Shown in pieces: positions 44,418 through 53,299 of a DNA stretch of 64,000 bases (the stretch's first letter is position 1; every line of letters begins with the position of its first letter). The notes below the pieces were generated by a model. It was not told the DNA's origin, ran no database searches, and saw only the letters and a list, made by a program, of their open reading frames with translations. This DNA is from Pycnococcus provasolii (Eukaryota > Chlorophyta > Pseudoscourfieldiophyceae > Pseudoscourfieldiales > Pycnococcaceae): contig OW568876.1 of NCBI GenBank assembly GCA_938743325.2, positions 124,001-188,000 on the forward strand, read 5' to 3'. The position numbers and the translations under genes were made by a program.

Positions 44418-47249
44418 ATGCCCCTGGCGAGTATGATGTCGCAGACTCGCGGCCGGCCTGCACAGGCTGCTGCTGGTGGTGGTGCTGGCAATAGTGGCGT
44501 TGGCCCAGGCTTGCTGGTCTCGCACCACTCGTACACGCCGAAGGATAAAAAACACCAAAAAAGAAGTCTTAACGTCTTAAGTTTCCTCTGGCTCAAAGGT
44601 TATGCCTTTGAGCCCTTAAGAAGATCTCCGAAGTTCGTTTTTGCCGCCTTCTTCACCCTCCTTCTTCTCGTTGCAGTCTACAGACTCGCCCTCACAGGTG
44701 CTCCAGGCTTACATGACTCCTCAAGCCACGAAGTCGAAGACGCCTCTCTTATTCCGCTCGACGAAAGCTACGAGGAACCCACAGGGGAGAACAACCCGCC
44801 ATCATCATCATCATCATCCTCCTCAGAAGACGACGACGATCCAGACGACGCGTACGCCACGCCGTGGTCCGCCGACGCTGACGACCTTGACTCTTCCTCG
44901 AAACATCAACTGCCAAAAACAGCACTCCTCCACAAAGTCTCGTCCATTGTGAAAAAGTCAAAGCCAGCGCTCGTGTTTCAGCAGGGATGCCGCGAACTCG
45001 TCGCAGGACAAACACTCATGGACGACGGGAATATCCGCGAACCGCAAATCGCATCCATGACACCGCTCGAATTTCCCGGCCGAAGCAACCACACGTTCCG
45101 ATTTCTCTCCGAACCGCACGTTGTCGCACTGCCGCTGTCGTCAGCTGAGCGAGGCGTCGTTCTCGTCGCCGCCTTCACAGCCACCACCGTCTCGGAGAAA
45201 GCGGCAAAGTTCCTTCCCGCCAACGCGTACGTCGTCGGTCGAAAGTCGCAGGCTGTGTACCTGAGTTTCAGCACCACGTTTGGGCGCAGCTGGTCTCCGC
45301 CCGAACGTCTGAGCTCGCACAGCACGGGTGCGGCATGGACGCCCAAGCTGCTGTACGACGAACACGCGAAGCGGCTGATCGTCTTCTACACCGAAAGCCT
45401 CGTGTGCCTGCGACGTGGCCAGCTCTTCTCGTCGACGCTGATGCACATGGCACGTGCGCAGAACAACAATCAGGAGAACGACAACGAAGATAGCCTTGAC
45501 GCGCAGAGGGACGGTGATGGCGAAGGTCTTGGCGACGCGCCGCTCCTGAATGACGAAGACGACGAAGATTCGTCGTCGCTGGCAGACGAGGTGGATGACG
45601 AGTGGGAGCCTGGAGGCGACGTGCGAATGGTTGCGACGAACTGGCCGTGCCGTGGGACGGGTGAGTCGCTCTCTCAGATGTGCAAGTGGAGCAGCCCATC
45701 CATTCTCCTCGCGCAGAAGGATAATGCGCCGCCCATGCAGCTGAGCGGACGGCCGATCGTAATGGCCAAGGGTGGCGAGTGGGTCCTACCCGTGTGGGCC
45801 GAGTGGACGGCTCGCGCCGGTGTCTACCATCGCACGTGCGTGAATCGCACAGCCTCGAGCTACAGGCTCAGCCATGCCGCGACGCTCGTGAGCACCGACC
45901 GCGGGCGAACGTGGGAGGAACGCGGGTTCGTGGCAGATCCACGCTTTCGGGTCATGGCACCCGCGATCATCGAAATGCCACAGGTGAGAGCTGTTCGGCG
46001 CATGGTGAACCACGGCCGCCTGATGATGGTGGTCAGCAGCAGCCTTGGTTGCCTGTTCCGATCGCAGAGCCACGATCTCGGGCGCACGTGGGCAGGGCTC
46101 AAGCCGCTCGGGATCTGCAATCCGGTAAGCTCCGTGGATCTCTGGCGCATCCCGCTGAAAGACGACGGCGCGGAAAAATCCCGCGCTATGAGCATTGCGG
46201 AGAGCGGCATGGTGGACCGCGGATCGGTGGCCGAGCGCAGCCTCATCGTTCTGGCGTTCAACAACCAGCGTGCCTTCAGGTCGGATGCGGCACAGCGCGA
46301 GCGTGGGGGCAAGATTGGTGGCCTCGGGGAGTCCGCCGGCGGCTCTCTTTGCCACCGCTGCACGGTTCGCCTGTCGATTGCCCTGTCGAGGGACAACGGA
46401 TACCACTTCGTGCAGAGTGCGCACGTCGACGCCGAGGTGATTGATGGCATGCACGCGCTTTCGCCAAGCCTGCTCTACATGCCCCTACCCAAATCTGCCG
46501 GTGGTGCTCGTGTGCTCGTCGCGTACGCGCGCTACTACCTGCGAAGCAAGCTGGGATCACGCAGCGGCTCTCAGGGAATTCGCATGCTGGAGGGTTCGAT
46601 GGGTGAGATTCTTGCTCTGCCGCAATTGAGCGCGCACCGCGTGACGTCTCTCGCCAACTCGAATGCTGCGCGCATCGCAATCGACAAGTTCCTCTCGGAG
46701 ATGGGCCCCGCGTCGCTGATGCGGCTGAATCGCACGACGTGGGACGTTCTTCGACTTCGGCTGGCGAACACATACTCGCTGTACAACGACCAGCCAACCG
46801 AAATCGAGGTGGACGTGCCTGGCATGGTGAAGGTTTCCAAGACGACGTCGACGACGACGTACCGCCAGATTGATCGTCGCGATCTTCCTGACGATCTTGG
46901 CGGCTTTGGCACCGATTCCTCAATGCTGCAGCAGCAGACGGACCTCGACGCTCTCCGCCGGTACTTCCACCAGAGGCTCAGCGAGGTTGTGGAGGAGCGC
47001 GAGATGCTGGGCTTGATTGTCACGAAAAGTGGCAAGAAGCGAGGTGGCAAGCACGGCAGGGGTGGTGAAGCGGACGATGCCGATGGGGCGCCTGTTCCCC
47101 GCCGACGTGGCGTGCCGTCTGGAGAGGAGGAGGAGGACACGTGCGCATCCATGCCCTGCTGTGCCGACTACGGTGCGCAATGCGTGAACTTACCTCGATG
47201 CCCGCAAGGATGCGCAGACGTGCCGTGTTGCGACGCCGTCGACGCTTGA
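44418..47249 (+). CDS. BNR-repeat sialidase-like type II membrane protein
   Basis: A 943-residue protein with a short cytoplasmic N-terminus and one transmembrane anchor (about residues 74-93, FVFAAFFTLLLLVAVYRLAL). An acidic/Ser stem follows, then a six-bladed sialidase-type fold. Asp boxes are visible: STTFGRSWSPP, STDRGRTWEE, SHDLGRTWAG and SRDNGYHF. This topology fits a Golgi or cell-surface glycosidase. Sialic acid is uncommon in green algae, so the substrate may be a related nonulosonic acid (such as Kdn or Kdo) or another sugar. The C-terminus has a Lys/Arg-rich part and then a compact Cys cluster (CASMPCCADYGAQC, CPQGCADVPCC). It converges on the candidate inner-protein gene. Confidence 0.82.
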   Translation: MPLASMMSQTRGRPAQAAAGGGAGNSGVGPGLLVSHHSYTPKDKKHQKRSLNVLSFLWLKGYAFEPLRRSPKFVFAAFFTLLLLVAVYRLALTGAPGLHDSSSHEVEDASLIPLDESYEEPTGENNPPSSSSSSSSEDDDDPDDAYATPWSADADDLDSSSKHQLPKTALLHKVSSIVKKSKPALVFQQGCRELVAGQTLMDDGNIREPQIASMTPLEFPGRSNHTFRFLSEPHVVALPLSSAERGVVLVAAFTATTVSEKAAKFLPANAYVVGRKSQAVYLSFSTTFGRSWSPPERLSSHSTGAAWTPKLLYDEHAKRLIVFYTESLVCLRRGQLFSSTLMHMARAQNNNQENDNEDSLDAQRDGDGEGLGDAPLLNDEDDEDSSSLADEVDDEWEPGGDVRMVATNWPCRGTGESLSQMCKWSSPSILLAQKDNAPPMQLSGRPIVMAKGGEWVLPVWAEWTARAGVYHRTCVNRTASSYRLSHAATLVSTDRGRTWEERGFVADPRFRVMAPAIIEMPQVRAVRRMVNHGRLMMVVSSSLGCLFRSQSHDLGRTWAGLKPLGICNPVSSVDLWRIPLKDDGAEKSRAMSIAESGMVDRGSVAERSLIVLAFNNQRAFRSDAAQRERGGKIGGLGESAGGSLCHRCTVRLSIALSRDNGYHFVQSAHVDAEVIDGMHALSPSLLYMPLPKSAGGARVLVAYARYYLRSKLGSRSGSQGIRMLEGSMGEILALPQLSAHRVTSLANSNAARIAIDKFLSEMGPASLMRLNRTTWDVLRLRLANTYSLYNDQPTEIEVDVPGMVKVSKTTSTTTYRQIDRRDLPDDLGGFGTDSSMLQQQTDLDALRRYFHQRLSEVVEEREMLGLIVTKSGKKRGGKHGRGGEADDADGAPVPRRRGVPSGEEEEDTCASMPCCADYGAQCVNLPRCPQGCADVPCCDAVDA

Positions 47250-47402
47250 AAGAAAAAAAAGTCGTCTGTCTCGCTCGTACCTTTTTTCTTTTGTATATTG
47301 TTTTTCCTAATTTGTTATTTACCGTTCATTCAAATCTGCCGTAAGAACTGCAAGCGCGCCACGTCGTTCCCCCACCTTTTCACCGCCTCTTCCCCCTTTC
47401 AC

Positions 47403-48149
47403 TCACGCGTCGTCGCGGTAGATTTGCACGCCAGGCTTCTGCTCCGGCTTTCTCGAGAACGGGCCCGGCGTACCTGCACGACCCCCTGGGTTACGGGCCC
47501 CCTCGGCGGTTCTGCCAAAGGTGAACGCGCTCTTGTAGTACGCGTTGTTGCTTGTTGAGAATTGGCGTGTGTGCGAGTACACGGGCTGGCTCGGGTTCTG
47601 CGTCGGGATTTTGCATGCCGGAAATCCTCCCATGATGCGCGTGTCGTCGCCCTGTTCGGGTAGGGCGTCGTTCTTGTGGGCCAAGAAGCTCACGGTGTGA
47701 AACGCCGACGAGGTTGTTTCCGCCGTTTCAAATGTGGGCGTCGGCTTCGGCGGCGGAGTCCAGTCCGACTTGGGTATGCGTCGAGCGAGTGTGTCAGATG
47801 CTGCGATGTCCTTGAGAGCGGGTGGCTTGTGCAAGTCCACCTTGGGCCGCAGCGCATCCTGCGTCGTTGTTTCCCAGATGTCCGTTCTCGTGTGCTTGAT
47901 GGCTGTGTCGTGCTGCGGCACGACCCTATCAGACTTCGCGTCTGCGTATCGCACGAGGTGAGGTGCCGCCGCGAGCGGCTGTTCGCAGTTGGACGGCGGT
48001 ACCTGTCGCGTCACTTCCGGCTCGTACGTGCGAACCCCTGACGAGCGCTGCGTGAGTTTGACGTCTTCGGACGCCTGTATGCGGTCTTCCCACCAGTTGT
48101 TCTGGAGCGTCGAGCATTCGAACGAGCGGAGGAGGTACGGCTGCGCCAT
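47403..48149 (-). CDS. Candidate axonemal microtubule inner protein
   Basis: The start at 48149 (MAQPYLLRS) gives 248 residues. The protein is rich in Pro, Thr, Ser, Tyr and charged residues with few hydrophobic runs. It has repeated short aromatic-anchored segments (LQNNWWEDRIQA, GVRTYEPEV, DIWETTTQDA, SSAFHTVSF, YYKSAFTFG). This extended, repeat-like composition and the NWxEDR motif near the N-terminus are typical of small proteins that line the inside of doublet microtubules (the CFAP68/CFAP107 style). I cannot name the orthologue. The presence of IC97 and CEP164 in the same window agrees with a flagellar role but does not prove it. Confidence 0.55.
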   Translation of the reverse strand: MAQPYLLRSFECSTLQNNWWEDRIQASEDVKLTQRSSGVRTYEPEVTRQVPPSNCEQPLAAAPHLVRYADAKSDRVVPQHDTAIKHTRTDIWETTTQDALRPKVDLHKPPALKDIAASDTLARRIPKSDWTPPPKPTPTFETAETTSSAFHTVSFLAHKNDALPEQGDDTRIMGGFPACKIPTQNPSQPVYSHTRQFSTSNNAYYKSAFTFGRTAEGARNPGGRAGTPGPFSRKPEQKPGVQIYRDDA

Positions 48150-48189
48150 ATTGACCAAAAACAAAAATCAGCAAGCAAGCAAGAGACGG

Positions 48190-48228
48190 ATGTGATGTGA
48201 TGTGATGTGATGTGATGTGATGTGATGG
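48190..48228. repeat. GATGT pentanucleotide microsatellite
   Basis: About seven perfect copies of a 5-nt unit, some 40 nt upstream of the candidate inner-protein gene start. Confidence 0.9.
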
Positions 48229-48845
48229 AGGAAAACGATGAAAAAAGGCTCTATTAAAAGCAGTTTTTTTAAGGTAGAACTACGGTACCGCCGATACAGT
48301 CAGGGCCGATAGAATACAGACCTGACAGTACCCTAGTAGTAGTTATCGGCCGATAAAATTACACGTACCGGACTGACGGAACGGAACGAAGAACGACCTA
48401 TCGTAGGAAGGGGGGAACGACAAGACAAGACAAGGGCAAGACAAGGCTGCACCGCTGCAAGGGGGGACGACGGGACGGGACGTTGGCGACCAAACCTACC
48501 CGGTAAACTTTAACTTTACCAGTACAGTACGAGTGCGATGCTTGATTTGCATGTGATTGGCATGTGATTGGCATCCCTCCCCCTGTTCAACAGGTTCGAC
48601 TTGTCCATCAAATACAGTAGTACTACTGTCAAGTCGCGCCTTGCACGCAAGGCATCCCCATCAATGCATCAATTGATTGATTGATCAAGTTCCGAGCATC
48701 ATCAGGACCGTAGTCTACTGTATGATCTCTCGTCCTTCCTACCGTGGTACGTAAACTTTAAGGTTCCATTTTCCACAAAAAAGCCTTACATAAAAAGGGG
48801 TCCCGAGGGATTCCACCGTTAAATAATTCGTTGAGGGTACTGGGG

Positions 48846-48868
48846 ATTAGGGTTAGGGTTAGGGTTAC
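48846..48868. repeat. TTAGGG run
   Basis: Three to four TTAGGG units in the spacer upstream of the FAD gene. Confidence 0.9.
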
Positions 48869-49146
48869 CCTTGAGCAGTAAAGGTTACCGGGATTCTTAG
48901 ACGACAGCTCATCAGAGGTGTCTGAGTGCGATGGCGTCGCCCTTGCGTTGTACCCGGAGCTGTTCTCAGCGGATTCGATGCTGTGGTGTGGGGACACACA
49001 GCAGCGCAGGGGCTGTGGGGCGGCACGGGCGCGGCGGCGCTTACGACCGGTTGGGCGGCGGCTTTGCATGGCGGCCTGAGGCATTTATGCGGCGTGAGGC
49101 ATTGCACGCCACGCGCGCGAATGCGGATTGTGATTATACAAAGTCT

Positions 49147-50547
49147 ATGGCGTCATGCATGGTCATTGGCGCGGGACCCGCGGGAACTTTACTCGTGTCG
49201 CGTCTCCTTGAACAGCGAACGACGTCTGATGATTTGTCTGAGGGTGGTGGACCCATCCTGTGGATCAGCAGAGACGAACAGTTTGGTGCGGGAGCCGTAC
49301 GCTTGTACGAGGATGCGCCGGCGAACACCATTGCCGAACGTGTGAAACAAGTCTTCGTCGGGGAACGGGCACCACTCCTGTCCCGGAGCCTGTACGCGAA
49401 CGGATCGCAAAATATAAAAGACATCTTTGAGCTCGCATACGCGCCAACCGGAGGTGTCGGGAGCGTGAACGTCGGTGGGATGGACCTGCGATCGTTTCAT
49501 CCACTCAAGAGAATTGCTGACGCGCTAGACTTGCTCGGCGACGCAATTCTTGAGCAAGGAGCGGACGTCGTGCAAGCGCGACCACGCACAAACATAACTA
49601 GACTCACGCAAATGCACGGAGGTTTGTGGGCAGCATACGACGACACCGGCGAACGTGTTGGAGTTGCACGAGATGTCGCTCTGGCGGTGGGCGTGCAGCC
49701 AAAGCCACCAAGCGTGCATATTGACGCAGACGTCATACCGCTCACTACCGCCCTCAGCATGAGACAGCTACGGCGCCACGCTGCAGAACGCCCCATTTCA
49801 CATGCCGTGGTTGTGGGAGCGAGTCACAGTGGAGCCCTTGCTGCAATGTATCTTTCAGAGGTTGCTGACCACGTCACCGTGCTTCACCGCTCACCCGTCA
49901 AGATTGCCATCAACCTTGGAGATCAGTACGGGTATTTGCACGAATTTACGGGGTTAAAAGGTGCGGCTGCGGGATTTGCCATAGAGCAAGGCTGGACAAG
50001 CATTGGCGCATCGCTGCGGCTGGTCGACACCACTGCGCAGCACAACGCAATCGATGCGTGCTGCGACAGACTTGCGTGTGAATTCAAGCATGCAAGGTTG
50101 AGCAACGCGGACATGCCGCGTGTTTCGGCAAAGGCGAGGCGCAACGTCCGCCTCATCGCCAGCGCGAATAACAACGGCGACAACATCGGCGACGTGCTGA
50201 GAGCATCTCATCCGGTACCACCCACGCATGTCGTTCACGCATGCGGATTTGGACGATCGACGAACGATCTCCCCGAGCTTGTGGATGTTCACGGCAAGTC
50301 GATGAAGCACCAGGATCTCATCTGGGATGCCGTCGCCGCCGAAGCTGCGGGTGGCTTTCCGCCTTCGCAGTTCCCCGCCCCGCGTGGCTTGCATGGCATT
50401 GGAATCGCGTTTCCCGAGCTGTACCGCAGCTTCTACGCGCGTGATGGCGAGGACGTGATTGGCGTGGGCGGTTTCGACGCGAGGGCCATCGTGCTCGCGC
50501 GTGAGCTTATGAAGGCGAAGGAGTGTACGATAGCTACTGAATTTTAA
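49147..50547 (+). CDS. FAD-dependent monooxygenase-like oxidoreductase
   Basis: The start at 49147 (MASCMVIGAGPAGTLLVSRLL) places the FAD-binding GxGxxG at the N-terminus. A second Rossmann motif (VVVGASHSGALAAMYL, about residues 216-231 from this start) binds NAD(P)H. The C-terminal part has HACGFGR and VIGVGGFDARAIVLARELM, typical of closing FAD contacts. The two-nucleotide-binding layout resembles flavin-containing and N-hydroxylating monooxygenases, but the substrate is unknown. The frame is open to 48931, which would add about 72 residues of basic/Gly-rich sequence that might be an organelle leader. 466 residues is normal for the class. Confidence 0.75.
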   Translation: MASCMVIGAGPAGTLLVSRLLEQRTTSDDLSEGGGPILWISRDEQFGAGAVRLYEDAPANTIAERVKQVFVGERAPLLSRSLYANGSQNIKDIFELAYAPTGGVGSVNVGGMDLRSFHPLKRIADALDLLGDAILEQGADVVQARPRTNITRLTQMHGGLWAAYDDTGERVGVARDVALAVGVQPKPPSVHIDADVIPLTTALSMRQLRRHAAERPISHAVVVGASHSGALAAMYLSEVADHVTVLHRSPVKIAINLGDQYGYLHEFTGLKGAAAGFAIEQGWTSIGASLRLVDTTAQHNAIDACCDRLACEFKHARLSNADMPRVSAKARRNVRLIASANNNGDNIGDVLRASHPVPPTHVVHACGFGRSTNDLPELVDVHGKSMKHQDLIWDAVAAEAAGGFPPSQFPAPRGLHGIGIAFPELYRSFYARDGEDVIGVGGFDARAIVLARELMKAKECTIATEF

Positions 50548-50865
50548 GGTACAAATATAGACTACTACTCAACCTAACTACTGTACTGTAATAACACACA
50601 CACCTTGAAAGACGTGTCACACAAAAGACTGCCTAAGTCCTCCTGTCCTCTTGCGTTGGTAAGGTCAATATGTAATGGACCCGTGGGCGTGGGGTGCGAC
50701 GGCGGGAGACCCGAGTCCCTGGGGTGGTCGAACATCAAGATAACCCTAACCCGAAACCCTAACCGCCCCCGCCCCCTGGTGCTCGCACTCGTCATTGGCG
50801 CGTCCGATCATCACCTCCGCCTCCCTGGGACCCACGACGCGCGCTCGCCATAATACAACATCCAC
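50548..50865. other. Spacer with candidate poly(A) signal and telomere-like elements
   Basis: About 318 nt. TACTGTACTGTAATAAC (about 50579-50595) right after the FAD gene includes a TGTAA poly(A)-type signal. AACCCTAACCCGAAACCCTAACC at about 50740-50763 lies upstream of the GH30 gene. No coding sequence is seen. Confidence 0.45.
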
Positions 50866-53085
50866 ATGGCGCTGTGGCTCCTCCTTTTGTGCTTGTTGGC
50901 TTATGCCTTAACGCCCGCCTTAACTGCTCCTGCTGAAGTCTCCTGTCTCACAACGGCGATCGGAGCCGCACACGTCGCGCCCTCAGTCAAGCAAACGACC
51001 TCTTCCCACGCGTTCGAGCCGGTCGTCGCGCGAGCCGCGCCGCACGTCGACACGGTGCAGAGGAACGTCGTGAAGGTGAACACCACAAGACTGAGGCAGA
51101 AAATTATTGGATTTGGTGGCGCGTTCACCGAGTCGGCTGGCCGGCAATTTGCCAAACTCGACGAGAACGACAAACAAACGCTCCTGCAGCTGTACTTCGG
51201 TGCGAGCGAAGAGAGCGAAGACGGCCACAACTATGTGCTCGGGAGAATCGCAATCAACGCGTGCGACTTCTCGGGAGGCAACTATGCGTTCGACGACGTT
51301 GATGGCGACGAGCAGCTCGTTCACTTCGACACGAACGTGACGCAGGACCAGGAGTTTGTCATACCGTTTGTGCGTGCTGCCCAGGCCTTCCTCGCGAACC
51401 GCGGTGTGGAGCTGCGGCTCATCGCAAGCCCGTGGAGCCCGCCAGCTTGGATGAAGGCGCCAAACCCTGAGAAGAACAACACGCGCGAAATGACCGGCAG
51501 TGCCGATCCCGTCGGGCTTGATACGCGGTACTCCGCCGCGTGGGCGCGGTACGTGAGCAGGTGGGTCACCGCGTACAAGGCGCTCGGCATACCCATGTGG
51601 GCAATGACCGTGCAAAACGAGCCGGAGTTCGCCGCGCCGTGGGAGGCGAACATGATGACTCCCGACTTCCAGGCGTCGTTTGTGCGAGACCACCTCGGAC
51701 CCACGATGCGCGCGGACCACCCGGATTTGCTGATCCTGGCGTACGACCACAACAAGGACCACATGGTCACGTGGGCGGACGCGATGTTCAACGAGACGAG
51801 CGGTGCCAAGCCGTTCGTTGACGGCATCGCCGTGCACTGGTACACCGGCGATTATTTCGACCATGTTGAGACGACGTATCGCAAATACGGCGACGATAAG
51901 CTGCTGATTGCCAGCGAGGCGTGCAACTGCCCTGGCGTGAGCCACGGCATGCAGTCGTGGTTCCGCGCCGAGGATATCGCTCACGACGTTCTCGGAGACC
52001 TCGACCACGGCATTTCGGCGTGGCTCGACTGGAACCTCATGCTTAACCCAAATGGCGGGCCGAACCACCTTGGCAACATGTGCGACGCGAACGTAATTGT
52101 CGACGTGGATCACGTCATCCCCGAAGCGCACGTGTTTGCTCGACGCGGCAATGCGCTTGTGCTGCAACCGAGCTACTTTTTCTTTGGGCATTTCAGCCGC
52201 CATGCCACCGGCAAGCGGGCCGCTGAGGTTGTTGTTGACCTGCACCTGGGCGAGCGCGCGCGAGAGGCATCTGAGGTGCAGAATGGAGAGAAGGTGGCGA
52301 TGTTCAAGTGCGACGGTGGGTCTCGAGAGAGGTGGGTGTACGACGAGGTGAAACAGAATCTAGGGCTGATGCACACGAACATGTGCATGGATGTGCAGGA
52401 CGAGGTTGCAAATGGCGCGTCCATCCAGGTGTGGGAGTGTGTTGAGGGCAACACGCACCAGAAATTCGTCATCGAGAGCCGAACCACGAGTCAAAGCACC
52501 GTTCCGAACGAGGTGAGGTTGCGCGTCGACGGAACCACAAAATGCTTGGATGTGGTGGACAACACGATGCGCCATGGTGCGATGCTGCAGCTGTGGGAGT
52601 GTCACGAAGGTCCAAATCAGGGGTTCACGATTGAGATGAACGCGATCCGCAGTGCGGTTGACCGCGCAACTTCGTGGTGCGTGACCGCGGGCGCGAAGGC
52701 TATCTTCGATGCTGCCGCATTCGTGGACGAATCGAGCGGCGAGGTCGCGGTCATCACGCTTAATCGAGGCGACGAGCCTGTTGTGTTCGATTTATTGGAC
52801 GTCACGAGCGGGCGCCAGGCGACTCAGGTGGTTGGCTTGCCGCACGGCATCCAGACGTGGCTGTACCGTCCACAAGGCGTAAAGCCGCCAAGTCCTCCGC
52901 AGAGAACACCGGTCTTCGGCGGTGGTGACGGCAACGGGGCTATCGTCCGCCCAAGGGGAGGCAGCGTGGCATTGGGAATTATAATACTGGTAGGTGGGGG
53001 CATGAGTAGTCTGCTTATCTGTGGATATGCCTTGCGGCACAAGCCCGTTGGCGGTGCGGCGTATGCAAACTTGCCGCTTGATTGA
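50866..53085 (+). CDS. GH30 glucosylceramidase-like hydrolase with inserted ricin-type lectin domain and membrane anchor
   Basis: It has a signal peptide (MALWLLLLCLLAYALTPALT) and then a GH30 barrel like lysosomal glucocerebrosidase: KIIGFGGAFTES, RIAINACDFSGGNY, ASPWSPPAWMK, acid/base Glu252 in VQNEPEF, GIAVHWYTGDYF and nucleophile Glu351 in IASEACNC. The C-terminal beta-domain begins at SYFFFGHFSRHA (436-447). It is interrupted by a ricin B-type lectin domain (about 470-595; MCMDVQD, GASIQVWECVEG, QKFVIE, KCLDVVDN, AMLQLWECHEG) and resumes at AFVDESSGEVAVITLNRG to TWLYR (about 618-667). A Pro-rich linker and a C-terminal transmembrane helix (VALGIIILVGGGMSSLLICGYAL) follow. It probably removes glucose from glucosylceramide or a related glucoside in a vacuole or at the cell surface while held by the membrane. 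Confidence 0.93.
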   Translation: MALWLLLLCLLAYALTPALTAPAEVSCLTTAIGAAHVAPSVKQTTSSHAFEPVVARAAPHVDTVQRNVVKVNTTRLRQKIIGFGGAFTESAGRQFAKLDENDKQTLLQLYFGASEESEDGHNYVLGRIAINACDFSGGNYAFDDVDGDEQLVHFDTNVTQDQEFVIPFVRAAQAFLANRGVELRLIASPWSPPAWMKAPNPEKNNTREMTGSADPVGLDTRYSAAWARYVSRWVTAYKALGIPMWAMTVQNEPEFAAPWEANMMTPDFQASFVRDHLGPTMRADHPDLLILAYDHNKDHMVTWADAMFNETSGAKPFVDGIAVHWYTGDYFDHVETTYRKYGDDKLLIASEACNCPGVSHGMQSWFRAEDIAHDVLGDLDHGISAWLDWNLMLNPNGGPNHLGNMCDANVIVDVDHVIPEAHVFARRGNALVLQPSYFFFGHFSRHATGKRAAEVVVDLHLGERAREASEVQNGEKVAMFKCDGGSRERWVYDEVKQNLGLMHTNMCMDVQDEVANGASIQVWECVEGNTHQKFVIESRTTSQSTVPNEVRLRVDGTTKCLDVVDNTMRHGAMLQLWECHEGPNQGFTIEMNAIRSAVDRATSWCVTAGAKAIFDAAAFVDESSGEVAVITLNRGDEPVVFDLLDVTSGRQATQVVGLPHGIQTWLYRPQGVKPPSPPQRTPVFGGGDGNGAIVRPRGGSVALGIIILVGGGMSSLLICGYALRHKPVGGAAYANLPLD

Positions 53086-53299
53086 CAGATGCTGAGATCC
53101 CTCATTCAGTAATAGAGTGTGCTTTACTACAGTATGTCCATCGGTCGCCATTCACATTCACCACTCAGCCCATCGGCTCCGGTTGCGACTTGTTGTCGTT
53201 GTTGTCGTCGCCATCGCCACCAACCGTGCATCAACACGATGACTCAAGGGTCACATTTACTTCTATATATAAATCATATGATATTACATGGTCGCAAGG

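Larger units (their letters stand above)
48150..49146. other. Divergent spacer with (GATGT)n and TTAGGG repeats
   Basis: Directly upstream of the candidate inner-protein gene is a GATGT microsatellite (48190-48228). Further along are CCTATCGTAGG (about 48398) and several TACAGTA/TACTGTA copies (about 48517, 48611, 48717). A TTAGGG run lies at 48846-48868. The FAD gene frame is open from 48931, but its family-like start is at 49147, so the stretch between may be leader or UTR. No RNA gene is recognised. Confidence 0.5.

Noticed and set aside
50983-52245. A 420-residue minus-strand ORF over the GH30 gene
   Set aside because: It is antisense to a gene with both catalytic motifs; no family resemblance of its own.
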